A DNA stretch of 64,000 bases from Lysobacteraceae bacterium (GCA_021372495.1 JAJFUF010000045.1:1-64000); one strand, 5' to 3'. Positions 25,023 through 34,164 are shown, counted from the stretch's first letter. Notes: a model not told the origin generated them from the letters alone. Made by a program: numbers and translations.

Positions 25023-26301
25023 GCTCCGCAGCCGCATCTTCGTTTCATTCGCGCTGTTCGGGCTGGCGCTGACCTCGCTGTTCGCGGCGGCGACCATCTA
25101 CATGCGTGCGCGGCTGGAAGACCAGCTGATCAACAACACGCTGCAGCGCGAAGTCGAGAACTTCGTGCAGTTCAAACAGGCGCATCCGGAACCGGACGCA
25201 CTGTGGAAGCTGTCCACCTTCGACGCGCAGATCTACAGCGCGCGCAAGTTCGCCAACGTGCCGTTCGCCTGGCAGCGCTACGGCACCGGCGTGTACGACA
25301 TCCGCGACTTCGGCGAGGGCGGCAAGCTGCGCCCGTACAAGCTGGCGGTGTACAAGGACGCCGGCTACTGGGCGTTCCTGCGCCTGGACGTCAGCACGCA
25401 GCGGTTGAGCGAGCGCCAGTTGATCACCGCGCTGGGCTTCGCGGTGCTGATCTTCGCCGGTCTGTCGATGCTGATCGGACGCTGGCTGTCGTCGCGGGTG
25501 ATGAGTCCGGTCAGCGACCTCGCGCGGCGCCTGCGCGCGCTGCGCCGCACCGGCCAGTTCGAGCCGCTGGCGCCGCACTTCGCCGACGACGAGGTCGGCG
25601 AGCTGGCGGCGGCGCTGGACGACTACGCCCAGCGCCTGACCGAGCTGGTGCAGCGCGACCGCGAGTTCAACGCCGATGTCAGCCACGAATTGCGCACGCC
25701 GCTGGCGGTGATCGCCACCACCACCGAGCTGCTGCTGAACGCGCCCGACCTCAGCGACAAGATGCGCGACCGCCTCAAGCGCATGGAGCGCGCCTCGCGC
25801 CAGTCGACCGAGCTGATCGAGGCGCTGCTGCTGCTCTCGCGCGCCGAGCGTTCCGGGCCGATCGACGGCGAGAGCACCGACATCGCCCGCGTTTGCGCCG
25901 ACGTGATCGACAGCAACCGCCCGCATCTCGGCGGCCGTCCGGTCGAGGTCGACCTGCTCGTCGAGTCGCCGTTGGCGGTGAATGCGCCGTCGTCGGTGGT
26001 GGCGGTGGCGCTGAACAACCTGATCGGCAACGCGATCAAGTACACCCCGCAGGGCGAGGTGGTGGTGCGCGTGCAGGATGGCCGCGTGCTGGTCGAGGAC
26101 ACCGGCCCCGGCATCAAGGCCGAGGACGCCGAGAAGCTGTTCCAGCGTGGCGTGCGCGGCGAGAGCGCGACCGGCAAGGGTGCCGGCCTCGGCCTCGCCA
26201 TCGTGCGTCGGCTGTGCGAGCTGTACGGCTGGGGCGTCAGCCTGCGCCCGCGCGAAGGCGGCGGCGCGGTGGCCACGTTGGACTTCCAGCCGCGGCGCTG
26301 A
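25003..26301 (+). CDS. Sensor histidine kinase
   Basis: A 432-residue membrane kinase. TM1 is about residues 12-34, TM2 about 138-158, giving a periplasmic sensor of roughly 100 residues. Its sequence (ENFVQFKQAHPEPDALWKL onward) matches no sensor domain I can name, though its size is that of a single small fold. A HAMP domain follows (about 160-212), then the phospho-His228 in DVSHELRTPLAV, N-box NNLIGNAIKYTP, G1 VEDTGPGIK and G2 GKGAGLGLAIVRRL. It is the cognate partner of the regulator encoded immediately before, with a 20-nt overlap. Confidence 0.95.
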   Translation: MLQSRRKLRSRIFVSFALFGLALTSLFAAATIYMRARLEDQLINNTLQREVENFVQFKQAHPEPDALWKLSTFDAQIYSARKFANVPFAWQRYGTGVYDIRDFGEGGKLRPYKLAVYKDAGYWAFLRLDVSTQRLSERQLITALGFAVLIFAGLSMLIGRWLSSRVMSPVSDLARRLRALRRTGQFEPLAPHFADDEVGELAAALDDYAQRLTELVQRDREFNADVSHELRTPLAVIATTTELLLNAPDLSDKMRDRLKRMERASRQSTELIEALLLLSRAERSGPIDGESTDIARVCADVIDSNRPHLGGRPVEVDLLVESPLAVNAPSSVVAVALNNLIGNAIKYTPQGEVVVRVQDGRVLVEDTGPGIKAEDAEKLFQRGVRGESATGKGAGLGLAIVRRLCELYGWGVSLRPREGGGAVATLDFQPRR

Positions 26302-26732
26302 CTCCCTCGCCGCGGCCGGTTTTCGTTCCTCGCCTCGCCGTTTGCGACAGTTCCTGCGACGGAGTCCTTGCACGCGGAGCGACGCGGGCGAGCCCGGATC
26401 AGGACCAGGCTCTATCGGTGTTCATCCGCGTCGATCCGTGTCCGGGATCCTTGAACGTCCACGGATCGGCTGGCGTGCACGCTTCATATGGTGCTGAAAC
26501 GCAGCCATGGCGCCCGGCATCGAACACTGCCGCGCCTTCCCGCGGGCTGGCATCGTGCCGAACCTGGCGCCGGGCCCCGACACCTTCCACGTCCTCGTGC
26601 GCAGCGGCGCGGCTGATTCGCACGGCCGCACCGCAGGGTGCGGGGTAGGGGGCCTAGGCCCCCCATCGCAACGTCGCCGCAAGAAGCAGTGGTGGGCCAA
26701 GGCCCACCATGCACACTGCTCGCAGCGTGCGC
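26302..26732. other. Gene-free interval with palindromes
   Basis: I see no credible gene in these 431 nt; the open frames across it are Arg/Pro-rich shadows. It holds an inverted repeat GATCCGTG/CACGGATC (26433-26440 and 26460-26467) next to a TTCATCCGCGTCGATCCGTG segment of the sort that is dispersed in related genomes, and the family B palindromes described separately. The interval separates a plus-strand operon from the minus-strand ilvE, whose 3' end lies here. Confidence 0.6.
26648..26708. repeat. Dispersed palindrome pair, family B
   Basis: Two near-perfect hairpins: GGGGGCC-TA-GGCCCCC at 26648-26663 and GGTGGGCC-AA-GGCCCACC at 26691-26708. The second is shared with the element at 34092-34164. 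It sits between the 3' ends of the sensor kinase operon and ilvE, where it could serve both as a terminator or RNA stabiliser. Confidence 0.75.
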
Positions 26733-27656
26733 TCAGGCGTCCAGCGGCTCCAGCCAGCCGTAACGGTCCGGCGTGCGGCCGTCGAACAGGCCGAAGAACA
26801 ATTCCTGCATGCGCCGCGTCAGCGGGCCGGCCTTGCCGGCACCGATCGGCTTGCCGTCCACCGAGCGGATCGGCGTGATCTCGGCGGCAGTGCCGCACAT
26901 GAACACCTCATCGGCGAAGTAGAGGTATTCGCGCGGCATGTCGCGCTCGACCACGGGAATGCCGGCGTCGCGCGCCAGCGTCATCAGCGAATGGCGGGTG
27001 ATGCCGTGCAGGATCGCGCTCGCCACCGGCGTGGTGTGCAGCGCGCCGTCGAACACCAGGAACAGGTTCTCGCCGGCGCCTTCGCTGAGCAGGCCGGTCG
27101 AGGCCAGCGCGATGCCTTCGCCGAAGCCGAGCCGGCGCGCCTCGCGCGCGATCAGCTGGCCGGAAAGGTAGTTGCCGCCGGCCTTGGCGCCGGCCGGAAC
27201 GGTGTTGGGCGCGAAGCGCTGCCAGCTCGACACGCAGGCGTCGATGCCCTGTTCCAGCACGCCGTCGCCGAGGTAGGCGCCCATCGCCCACGCCGCTACG
27301 GCGACGTCGGTGGGCGTCTCCGCCGACAGGCCGAAGCCGCCGAGTCCGCGGAACGCGACCGGGCGCAGGTAGGCCTTGTCCAGCCCGTTCTTCTGCACCA
27401 CCGCACGGCTCGCGGCGGCGAGCTGCTCGAGCGTGTACGGCATGGCGATGTCGTACACCTTGGCCGAGTGGAACAGGCGCTTGAGATGGTCGGTCAGGCG
27501 GAAGATCGCCGGGCCCTTCGGCGTGGCGTAGCTGCGGATGCCCTCGAATACCGACGAGCCGTAGTGCAGCGCGTGCGCCATCACGTGCACGGTGGCGTCG
27601 CGCCACGGCTTGATCTCACCGTTGTGCCAGATCCAATCGGGATACGTCTGCGCCAT
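26733..27656 (-). CDS. ilvE: Branched-chain amino acid aminotransferase IlvE
   Basis: A 307-residue class IV (fold type IV) aminotransferase. The opening MAQTYPDWIWHNGEIKPWRD and the HYGSSVFEGIRSY segment at 31-43 are typical of bacterial IlvE. The PLP Lys158 is in GAKAGGNYLSGQ, the cofactor clamp in LSEGAGENLF, and the substrate-site GTAAEITPIRSVDGKPIG near the C-terminus. It transfers amino groups between glutamate and the keto acids of Leu, Ile and Val, the last step of their synthesis. GGAGGACACACG precedes the ATG. It has a stand-alone position, with a possible -10 (TATCAT) just upstream. Confidence 0.96.
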   Translation of the reverse strand: MAQTYPDWIWHNGEIKPWRDATVHVMAHALHYGSSVFEGIRSYATPKGPAIFRLTDHLKRLFHSAKVYDIAMPYTLEQLAAASRAVVQKNGLDKAYLRPVAFRGLGGFGLSAETPTDVAVAAWAMGAYLGDGVLEQGIDACVSSWQRFAPNTVPAGAKAGGNYLSGQLIAREARRLGFGEGIALASTGLLSEGAGENLFLVFDGALHTTPVASAILHGITRHSLMTLARDAGIPVVERDMPREYLYFADEVFMCGTAAEITPIRSVDGKPIGAGKAGPLTRRMQELFFGLFDGRTPDRYGWLEPLDA

Positions 27657-27719
27657 CGTGTGTCCTCCGGGCCAAACCTGCGCATGATAGCAGTCGACGG
27701 CGCACCCGCGTCGGCGCTG

Positions 27720-28292
27720 TCAGAAGCGCAGCCACCAGCAGCCATCGCGCCGCGCCAGCGGAAAGCGCACTTCATGCGGCGCGGGCGTGCCGTCGGCATC
27801 GCCCGTGCGGCGCAGCAGCAGCGCCGCCGCGCCGTCGGCGGGCGGCGCGGATGCGCTGGCCGTCGGCGCCGGCGCCGCGTCCTCCAGTTCCAGGCCGGGC
27901 AGCGGGCCGTCGACGATCGCGGCCAGCTCGCGCAGGTGCGCGCGCGCCGCCGCACCGTCCAGGCCGTTCCACAGGAACAGCGCGGCCAGCCGATTGGGAT
28001 CGCGCGCCTCGATCGCCGCCGCGGCGCGCATGCGCACGTCCGCCGGATCGGCGGGGCAGAAGCCGTGTGCCTCGGGTGCGATCGGGATCGCGCCGGCGGC
28101 GGCCGCGCTGGCGCCGGCGGCGGGCAGCTGCAGCGCGCGGCAGGGTTGGCCCGAGAACACCGGCTCGCCGCTGGCGCCGATGCAGCGGTAGACCGGCGCG
28201 TCCTGCGCCCGCGGCGCGGGCGCCGCGAATGTGCCGACGAGGGCGCCGACGAGGGTGCCGACGATCAGCCGTGCTGGCGCGCCGTGCCGCAT
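27720..28292 (-). CDS. Hypothetical exported protein with a DUF4124-like start
   Basis: A 190-residue protein with a signal peptide (about 1-29, LIVGTLVGALVGTFAAPAPR). Its mature start YRCIGASGEPVFSGQPC resembles the short DUF4124 fold, which has two Cys, often found in Lysobacterales secreted proteins. An Ala-rich helical middle and a closing EVRFPLARRDGCWWLRF strand follow. Function unknown. It lies on the same strand as metF, 37 nt after the metF stop, so it may be carried at the end of that transcript, though nothing links it to one-carbon metabolism. Confidence 0.7.
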   Translation of the reverse strand: MRHGAPARLIVGTLVGALVGTFAAPAPRAQDAPVYRCIGASGEPVFSGQPCRALQLPAAGASAAAAGAIPIAPEAHGFCPADPADVRMRAAAAIEARDPNRLAALFLWNGLDGAAARAHLRELAAIVDGPLPGLELEDAAPAPTASASAPPADGAAALLLRRTGDADGTPAPHEVRFPLARRDGCWWLRF

Positions 28293-28329
28293 CCGCCGAG
28301 CGTAGTGCGCGGCGGCACGCGGCGCCAGT

Positions 28330-29181
28330 TCAGGCGAGCCGTGCCAGCACGGCCTGAGTCGGCCTGGCCAGGTTCAGCGTGTAGAAGTGCAGGCCCGGCG
28401 CGCCGCCCTCGAGCAGGCGCCGGCACATCGCCGCGACCACGTCGGCGCCGAATTCGCGGATCGCGTCGGCGTCGTCGGCGTAGGCCTGCATGTTCTTGGC
28501 GATCCAGCGCGGGATCTCGGCGCCGCACTGTTCGGAGAAGCGCCGCAGTTGGGCGAAGTTCGCGATCGGCATGATGCCGGGCACGATCGGCACGTCGACG
28601 CCCATGCGCCGCGCGGCGTCGACGAAGCGGAAATAGGCGTCGGCGTTGAAGAAGTACTGCGTGATCGCGCCGTTCGCGCCGGCGTCGATCTTGGCCTTGA
28701 AGTGGGCGAGGTCGGCGTGCGCGTGCTCGGCCTGCGGATGGCATTCCGGATAGCAGCCCACCTCGATGTGGAACCAGCCGCCGTGCTCGGCGCGGATGAA
28801 GGCGACCAGCTCCGAGGCGTAGCGGAAGTCGCCGCTGCGCGCCATGCCCGACGGCAGGTCGCCGCGCAGCGCGACGATGCGGCGGCAGCCCATCGCCTTG
28901 TAGCGCGCCAGCAATTCGCCCAGCTCGGCGCGCGTGCCGCCGACGCAGGAAAGATGCGGCGCCGCTTCCAGCCCGTGCACGTCGCGCAGCCGCTGCACCG
29001 TCTCCGGCGTATAGGAGAGCGTCGAGCCGCCTGCACCGAACGTCACGCTGACGTACTCCGGCGCATGCGCCTTCAGCTTCGCCGCCGTGCGGTCGAGCTG
29101 CGCGCGCTGCTCGTCGGTCTTTGGGGGGAAGAATTCGAAGGAAATGGGAGTGGGAATTGGGAAGTGGGAAGTGGAATTCAC
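28330..29181 (-). CDS. metF: 5,10-Methylenetetrahydrofolate reductase MetF
   Basis: A 283-residue TIM-barrel flavoenzyme that makes 5-methyltetrahydrofolate for methionine synthesis. ISFEFFPPKTDEQRAQL is the family opening, with the catalytic Glu in FEFFPP. VSVTFGAGGST and the ALRGDLPSG FAD/folate loops and the closing LHFYTLNLARPT are all present. The start is odd: the only in-frame start is a GTG at 29181, and the first 13 residues (NSTSHFPIPTP) are encoded by a pyrimidine-rich tract that belongs to the four-helix-bundle cassette upstream. That GTG overlaps the stop of the cassette gene (GTGA), so metF is probably translated by coupling to it. Confidence 0.94.
   Translation of the reverse strand: MNSTSHFPIPTPISFEFFPPKTDEQRAQLDRTAAKLKAHAPEYVSVTFGAGGSTLSYTPETVQRLRDVHGLEAAPHLSCVGGTRAELGELLARYKAMGCRRIVALRGDLPSGMARSGDFRYASELVAFIRAEHGGWFHIEVGCYPECHPQAEHAHADLAHFKAKIDAGANGAITQYFFNADAYFRFVDAARRMGVDVPIVPGIMPIANFAQLRRFSEQCGAEIPRWIAKNMQAYADDADAIREFGADVVAAMCRRLLEGGAPGLHFYTLNLARPTQAVLARLA
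29122..29177. repeat. Purine-rich tract on the plus strand, metF side of the cassette
   Basis: An almost pure A/G run on the plus strand made of GGGAA, GGGAG and GAAGTGG units. It covers the first codons of metF and the 3' end of the four-helix-bundle gene. The matching pyrimidine tract at 29555-29597 on the other side makes the two an imperfect inverted pair. Confidence 0.7.
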
Positions 29182-29549
29182 GCGCGTTTGCCCCCGGTTT
29201 GCTTCGAACTGATGAGGCCATTGAGTTTGACGAGAACCGATTCCATCGCAGACCGGAGTCCATCGTCATAGCCCAAGTAACCCACGTCCTGGCCGAGCCA
29301 GAGTTGCGTGTCCAGTTCCATCAGGAAACCACGGGCGATCTGCAGGAAGCGTACATACTCTGCCTTGCTGCCGCGCGCGGCACCTTCGGCAATATTGGAA
29401 GGAATACTGGTCACCGCGCGTCGGATCTGACTTTGCAGACCGTACCGCTCCTTTTCCGGCATTCCGTCGGTGACCAGATAAACCTGCCGGACGAGCCGCA
29501 TGGCTTCCTGCCAGACTACCAACCGGTAATGTCCAGGCTTCAATGCCAT
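29178..29549 (-). CDS. Four-helix-bundle protein (S23/IVP-like)
   Basis: A 123-residue protein of the family first seen as inserts in 23S rRNA genes (intervening sequence proteins). Typical landmarks are VVWQEAMRLVRQVYLVTDGM at the start, RYGLQSQIRRAVTSIPSNIAEGAARG in the middle and EYVRFLQIARGFLMELDTQL in the third helix. The family forms homopentamers; its role outside rRNA inserts is unknown. Here it stands inside the metF-ahcY gap, flanked by inverted purine/pyrimidine tracts, with its stop overlapping the metF start. Base composition (about half G+C over long stretches) is clearly lower than in its neighbours, which supports recent acquisition. Confidence 0.92.
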   Translation of the reverse strand: MALKPGHYRLVVWQEAMRLVRQVYLVTDGMPEKERYGLQSQIRRAVTSIPSNIAEGAARGSKAEYVRFLQIARGFLMELDTQLWLGQDVGYLGYDDGLRSAMESVLVKLNGLISSKQTGGKRA

Positions 29550-29554
29550 GCGGC

Positions 29555-29597
29555 TTTCCCACTCCCTACTTCCTACTCCCTACTTCCTGCTCTCAGG
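29555..29597. repeat. Pyrimidine-rich tract on the plus strand, ahcY side of the cassette
   Basis: CTTTCCCACTCCCTACTTCC continues with a second CTACTCCCTACTTCC unit and ends one base before the ahcY stop codon. It is the imperfect inverted counterpart of the purine tract at 29122-29177. Confidence 0.7.
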
Positions 29598-31025
29598 TCA
29601 GTAGCGGTAGTGCTCCGCCTTGTACGGCCCCTCCACAGGCACGCCGAGGTAGGCGGCCTGCTCCGGCGTCAGCCGGGTCAGCTTCACGCCGATCTTCTCG
29701 AGGTGCAGGCGCGCGACTTCCTCGTCGAGCCGCTTCGGCAGGCGGTAGACGGTCTTCTCGTAGACGTCCTTGTTCTTCCACAGGTCGATCTGCGCCAGCG
29801 TCTGGTTGGAGAACGAGTTGGACATCACGAAGCTCGGGTGGCCGGTGGCGCAGCCGAGGTTGACCAGGCGGCCTTCGGCGAGCAGGAAGATCTCGCGGCC
29901 GTCGGCGAACTTGTAGCGGTCGACCTGCGGCTTGATGTTGGTCTTCGCCACGCCCGGCGCCTTGTTCAGGCGCTCGACCTGGATCTCGTTGTCGAAGTGG
30001 CCGATGTTGCAGACGATGGCCTGGTCCTTCATCTTCGCCATGTGTTCCAGCGTGATCACGTCCTTGTTGCCGGTGGTGGTGACGTAGATGTCGCCGCGGC
30101 CGAGCGTCTCCTCGATCGTGGTCACCTCGAAGCCTTCCATCGCCGCCTGCAGGGCGTTGATCGGGTCGATCTCGGTGACGATCACGCGCGCGCCGAAGCC
30201 GCGCAGCGAATGCGACGAGCCTTTGCCGACGTCGCCGTAGCCGCACACCACCGCGACCTTGCCGGCCACCATCACGTCCATCGCGCGCTTCAGGCCGTCG
30301 GCCAGCGACTCGCGGCAGCCGTACAGGTTGTCGAACTTCGACTTGGTCACCGAGTCGTTGACGTTGATCGCCGGCACCAGCAGCTTGCCCGCCTCCATCA
30401 TCTGGTACAGGCGATGCACGCCGGTGGTGGTTTCCTCGGAGACGCCGCGCCAATCCTTGACCACGCGCGTCCAGAAACCGGGGCGCTCCCTGGCGACGCG
30501 CTTCAGCAGGTTCTTGATGATCTGCTCTTCCTCGGAAGACGCCGGCTCGTCCACCCACTTCGAGCCCTGCTCCAGTTCGTAGCCCTTGTGGATCAGCAGG
30601 GTGACGTCGCCGCCGTCGTCGACCACCAGCTCGGGGCCGGTGTCGCCGTGGGTGACGGCGTCCAGCGTGCAGTCCCAGTATTCCTCCAGCGTCTCGCCCT
30701 TCCAGGCGAACACCGGCACGCCGGCCCTGGCGATCGCCGCGGCGGCGTGGTCCTGGGTGGAGAAGATGTTGCACGAGGCCCAGCGCACCGAGGCGCCAAG
30801 GTCGACCAGGGTCTCGATCAGCACCGCGGTCTGGATGGTCATGTGCAGCGAGCCGGTGACGCGCACGCCCTGCAAGGGCTTCTCGGCGGCGTACTTGCGG
30901 CGGATCGACATCAGGCCCGGCATCTCGTGCTCGGCGATCTCGATTTCCTTGCGGCCGAACTCGGCGAGGCCGAGGTCGCGGACCTTGAAGTCCTGGCCGG
31001 GGGTCTGCTTGACGACTGCGTTCAT
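29598..31025 (-). CDS. ahcY: Adenosylhomocysteinase AhcY
   Basis: A 475-residue NAD-dependent hydrolase that splits S-adenosylhomocysteine into adenosine and homocysteine, removing the inhibitor left by methyl transfers. Substrate residues are seen in [31 protein letters not shown] and [11 protein letters not shown]; the NAD fold is [13 protein letters not shown]. The protein ends in the tail [11 protein letters not shown], whose Lys/Tyr reach into the neighbouring subunit's cofactor site. The bacterial-type insert around 150-190 is present. I start at the ATG 31025 ([20 protein letters not shown]); the extra upstream codons fall in the SAH riboswitch. The metF gene follows after the four-helix-bundle cassette. 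Confidence 0.98.
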   Translation of the reverse strand: MNAVVKQTPGQDFKVRDLGLAEFGRKEIEIAEHEMPGLMSIRRKYAAEKPLQGVRVTGSLHMTIQTAVLIETLVDLGASVRWASCNIFSTQDHAAAAIARAGVPVFAWKGETLEEYWDCTLDAVTHGDTGPELVVDDGGDVTLLIHKGYELEQGSKWVDEPASSEEEQIIKNLLKRVARERPGFWTRVVKDWRGVSEETTTGVHRLYQMMEAGKLLVPAINVNDSVTKSKFDNLYGCRESLADGLKRAMDVMVAGKVAVVCGYGDVGKGSSHSLRGFGARVIVTEIDPINALQAAMEGFEVTTIEETLGRGDIYVTTTGNKDVITLEHMAKMKDQAIVCNIGHFDNEIQVERLNKAPGVAKTNIKPQVDRYKFADGREIFLLAEGRLVNLGCATGHPSFVMSNSFSNQTLAQIDLWKNKDVYEKTVYRLPKRLDEEVARLHLEKIGVKLTRLTPEQAAYLGVPVEGPYKAEHYRY

Positions 31026-31045
31026 GGCGTTTGCTCCGTTGGCTT

Positions 31046-31121
31046 GGCAGCGGGCGCCGTTGTGCAGGGAAGCCGCGCCGAGCCTGGCTCCGGTTCGCAC
31101 GGAGTCGCAGCGCCCCTCGGC
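31046..31121 (-). promoter_or_regulatory. SAH riboswitch in the ahcY leader
   Basis: Read on the minus strand the segment begins CCGAGGGGCGCTGCGAC, then has a five-pair hairpin (CTCCG/CGGAG), then CCAGGCTCGG and ends AACGGCGCCCGC. These are the conserved boxes of the S-adenosylhomocysteine riboswitch in the usual order. GGGCGC can pair with GCGCCC for the closing stem and GCCGAG with CTCGGC for the pseudoknot. It lies 20 nt upstream of the ahcY ATG. The class turns ahcY on when SAH builds up, probably by freeing the ribosome site. Confidence 0.92.
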
Positions 31122-31138
31122 GGGGATGGGAGGGGCGG

Positions 31139-31144
31139 ATTATA
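31139..31144 (-). promoter_or_regulatory. -10 box of ahcY
   Basis: TATAAT on the minus strand, a perfect -10 hexamer. Transcription would start near 31132, about ten nt before the riboswitch begins. The -35 region is weak. Confidence 0.6.
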
Positions 31145-31227
31145 TCGTTCCCTCCGGATGAAGAGATAGATTGCCGCGGTGGCGGTCGCAGGACGCGTTA
31201 GCCTAGGCTCCCCGCACAGGAATGCCC

Positions 31228-33933
31228 ATGGAAGATTCCCGCGACCTCGGTTTCCTGCCGCACGACGCGCCGCTGCGCGAGGACGTGCGCCGCCTCGGCG
31301 CGATGGTCGGCGACATGCTCGCCGAGCAGCTCGGCCAGGCGTTTCTCGACGAGGTCGAGACGGTGCGCACGGCGGCGATCCGCCGGCGCGAGGCGCGCGA
31401 GCCGCCGGATGCGCTGGCCGGGCGCCTGGGCGGTCTCGCGCCGCAGCGCGCGACGGCGCTGACCCGCGCGTTCTCCACCTACTTCCAGATGGTCAACATC
31501 GCCGAGCGCGTGCATCGCATCCGCCGCCGCCGCGACTACCAGCGCGCCGGCGCGGCGCCGCAGCCGGACGGCCTGCACGACGCCCTGCTGCGCCTGCGCG
31601 AGGCCGGCGTCGGTCGCGACGAACTGGTCGCGTGGCTGCCGCGCATCGCGGTCGAGCCGGTGTTCACCGCGCATCCCACCGAGGCGGTGCGCCGCTCGCT
31701 GCTGGAAAAGGAGCAGGTGATGGTGCGCTGCCTGGTCGCCGACCTCGACGGCCGGCAGACGCCCGGCGAGCGTGCCGTGGGGCTGGCGCACCTGCGCACC
31801 GCGCTCACCGCGAGCTGGCAGACCGCCGAGTCTTCGCCGGTGCGGCCGAGCGTGCAGGACGAGATCGATCACCTCGGCTTCTACCTGGCCGACGTGCTCT
31901 ATCGCGTGCTGCCGGTGCTCTACGAGACGCTGGACGACGCGCTGCGCGCCGTCTACGGCGCCAGCCTCGAACTGCCGACGCTGCTGCGATTCGGTTCGTG
32001 GGTGGGCGGCGACATGGACGGCAACCCCAACGTCGACGCCGGCACCATCGCCGCCACGCTGGCCGCGCAGCGCGCGCTGGTGATCGAGCGCTACGCGGCG
32101 GACGTCGCCGGGCTGGGGCGCCTGCTCAGCCAGTCGGCGGGGCGGGTCGAGGTCGATGCGGCGATCGGCGCGCGCACCGCGCACTACCGCACGCTGCTGC
32201 CCGAGGCGTTCGCGGCGATCCGCCCGCGCCATGCGGACATGCCCTACCGCGTGCTGCTGGCGTTGATCCATGCGCGCCTGCGCGCGACCGCCGCCGGCGA
32301 CGGGCGCGGCTACGCGCAGGCCGACGCCTTCATCGCCGACCTCGCGCTGATCGCCGACAGCCTGCGCGCGCACAAGGGCGTCCACGCCGGCTGGTTCGCC
32401 GTGCGCCGGCTGCTGTGGCGCGCGCGCACGTTCGGCTTCCACCTCGCCTGCCTCGACGTGCGCCAGGACGCGCGCGTGCACGCGCAGGCGCTGGCCGCGG
32501 CGCTCGGCGATGCCGATTGGGAGACGCGCGACGCCGCCGAACAGGCGCCGCGGCTGGCGCCGTTCGCCGCCGGCGAAGCGACGCTGCCGCCGGCGGAGGA
32601 TGCCGTCGGCGCGCGCCTCGACGCGGTGTTCGCCGCGCTCGGCACGGCGCGCGCCGCGCACGGCGATGCCGGGCAGGGACTGTATATCGTCAGCATGGCG
32701 CACAGCGCCGCCGACGTGCTGGCGGTGCTGGCGCTGGCGCGCCGCGCCGGCTTGGGCGCCGGCAGCGCGGTGCCGCTGGACGTGGCGCCGCTGCTGGAGA
32801 CGATCGACGATCTCGAGCGCGGTCCCGCGATCCTCGCCGCGCTGCTGGCCGATCCGGTCTACCGCGCGCATCTCGCCGCGCGCGGCGACGTGCAGACGGT
32901 GATGCTCGGCTATTCCGACAGCGGCAAGGACGGCGGCATCGTCGCCTCGCGCTGGGCGTTGCAGCGCGCGCAGGTGGAATTGCCGAAGATCGCGCGCGCC
33001 GCCGGCGTGCGCCTGGCGTTCTTCCACGGCCGCGGCGGCTCGATCAGCCGCGGCGGTGGCAAGACCTCGCGCGCGGTGATGGCTTCGCCGCGCGGCAGCG
33101 TCGACGGCCGCCTGCGCGTCACCGAGCAGGGCGAGGTGATCCACCGCAAGTACGGCATCCGCGCGCTGGCGCTGCGCACGCTGGAGCAGACCGTCGGCGC
33201 GGTGCTGCTGGCCAGCCTGCGCCCGCGCGCGCCGGACGCGCGCGAGGCGGCGTGGCGCGCGGCGATGGACGGGATCGCCGCGGCCGGCCGCGCGGCCTAC
33301 CGCGCGCTGCTGGAATCGGAAGGCTTCGTCGCCTACTTCCGCGCCGCCACGCCGATCGACGTGATCGAGCGCATGACGCTGGGCTCGCGCCCGCCGCGGC
33401 GCGGCGTTGCCGATGGCGGCATCGAGAGCCTGCGCGCGATCCCGTGGGTGTTCGCCTGGACGCAGAACCGCGCCGGCCTGACCGGCTGGTACGGCGTCGG
33501 CAGCGCGCTGGAACGCGCCGCCGCCGCGGTCGGCGAGGCGCCGCTGGCCGAGATGGCGCGCCACTGGCCGTTCTTCCGCACCCTGCTGGACGATGTCGAG
33601 ATGGTGCTGGCGAAGAGCGACCTCGCCATCGCCGAACGCTTCTCGCGGCTGGCCGGCGACGCGCACGCGCGCTTCTTCCCGCGCATCGAGGACGAATTCG
33701 CGCGCACCGTCGCGTGGATCGCGCGCCTCAAGGGCACGCGCACGCCGCTCGCCGAAGATCCGCGCCTCGCCCTGTCGATCCGCCTGCGCAATCCCTACGT
33801 CGATCCGATGAGCCTGATCCAGGCCGACCTGCTGGCGCGCTGGCGCGCGACGCAACGCCAGGACGAGGCGCTGTTCGCCGCGCTGGTCGCCACCGTCAAC
33901 GGCATCGCGCAGGGGCTGCAGAACACCGGCTGA
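31228..33933 (+). CDS. ppc: Phosphoenolpyruvate carboxylase
   Basis: A 901-residue enzyme of the full bacterial Ppc length that carboxylates phosphoenolpyruvate to oxaloacetate to refill the citric acid cycle. The catalytic boxes are [16 protein letters not shown] near residue 150, [43 protein letters not shown] and the terminal QNTG. The Lys/Arg residues of the allosteric aspartate site near the C-terminus appear in place (for example [15 protein letters not shown]). An ATG lies at 31222 too, but AGGA at 31218-31221 is correctly spaced only for the ATG at 31228. The gene is divergent from ahcY. Confidence 0.97.
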   Translation: MEDSRDLGFLPHDAPLREDVRRLGAMVGDMLAEQLGQAFLDEVETVRTAAIRRREAREPPDALAGRLGGLAPQRATALTRAFSTYFQMVNIAERVHRIRRRRDYQRAGAAPQPDGLHDALLRLREAGVGRDELVAWLPRIAVEPVFTAHPTEAVRRSLLEKEQVMVRCLVADLDGRQTPGERAVGLAHLRTALTASWQTAESSPVRPSVQDEIDHLGFYLADVLYRVLPVLYETLDDALRAVYGASLELPTLLRFGSWVGGDMDGNPNVDAGTIAATLAAQRALVIERYAADVAGLGRLLSQSAGRVEVDAAIGARTAHYRTLLPEAFAAIRPRHADMPYRVLLALIHARLRATAAGDGRGYAQADAFIADLALIADSLRAHKGVHAGWFAVRRLLWRARTFGFHLACLDVRQDARVHAQALAAALGDADWETRDAAEQAPRLAPFAAGEATLPPAEDAVGARLDAVFAALGTARAAHGDAGQGLYIVSMAHSAADVLAVLALARRAGLGAGSAVPLDVAPLLETIDDLERGPAILAALLADPVYRAHLAARGDVQTVMLGYSDSGKDGGIVASRWALQRAQVELPKIARAAGVRLAFFHGRGGSISRGGGKTSRAVMASPRGSVDGRLRVTEQGEVIHRKYGIRALALRTLEQTVGAVLLASLRPRAPDAREAAWRAAMDGIAAAGRAAYRALLESEGFVAYFRAATPIDVIERMTLGSRPPRRGVADGGIESLRAIPWVFAWTQNRAGLTGWYGVGSALERAAAAVGEAPLAEMARHWPFFRTLLDDVEMVLAKSDLAIAERFSRLAGDAHARFFPRIEDEFARTVAWIARLKGTRTPLAEDPRLALSIRLRNPYVDPMSLIQADLLARWRATQRQDEALFAALVATVNGIAQGLQNTG

Positions 33934-33984
33934 AGCGCATGCGGCGCTCGCCCGCGCACAGGCTCCTGCAAACGCGCATGGCGG

Positions 33985-34044
33985 GGGTCGCCTGCACGCA
34001 GGCTCCTGCAGACGCACGCGGGCGGGAGCCTGCGTGCAGGCGAC
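33985..34044. repeat. Dispersed inverted repeat, family C
   Basis: GGTCGCCTGCACGCAGGCTC and its reverse complement GAGCCTGCGTGCAGGCGACC face each other across about twenty bases. Single copies of the same unit lie at 38677-38700 and 38797-38820. It follows the ppc gene. Confidence 0.8.
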
Positions 34045-34057
34045 CTCTCCCGCTCGC

Positions 34058-34093
34058 TCAGGCCTCGAGTTCTTCCCGGCGCCGGTAGCAAGC
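34058..34093 (-). pseudogene. Second, detached copy of the uup 3' end
   Basis: These 36 nt encode, on the minus strand, ACYRRREELEA followed by a stop. The live uup gene ends ACYRRWEELEA at 34225-34260, and the two segments differ at only three positions. The detached copy lies 131 nt beyond the live end, with a family B palindrome between. It looks like a small duplication created when the repeat was inserted or rearranged. Confidence 0.7.
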
Positions 34094-34164
34094 GCAGGGT
34101 GGGCCTTGGCCCACCGTCGCTTTCGCTTGCGCATGCGTTCGGTGGGCTGAAGCCCACCCTGCGC
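34092..34164. repeat. Dispersed inverted repeat, family B
   Basis: Outer arms GCGCAGGGTGGGC and GCCCACCCTGCGC are perfect inverted copies. Each arm also forms its own hairpin (GGTGGGCC-TT-GGCCCACC on the left, GGTGGGCTGAAGCCCACC on the right). It shares its core with the element at 26691-26708 and sits between the two copies of the uup 3' end. Confidence 0.8.

Noticed and set aside
26507..26878. Possible short gene on the plus strand between the kinase and ilvE
   Set aside because: It crosses palindromic repeats and the ilvE 3' end, and the translation is low-complexity.
29178..29549. Toxin-antitoxin or restriction gene in the metF-ahcY gap
   Set aside because: The sequence is clearly of the four-helix-bundle S23 family and there is no partner gene.
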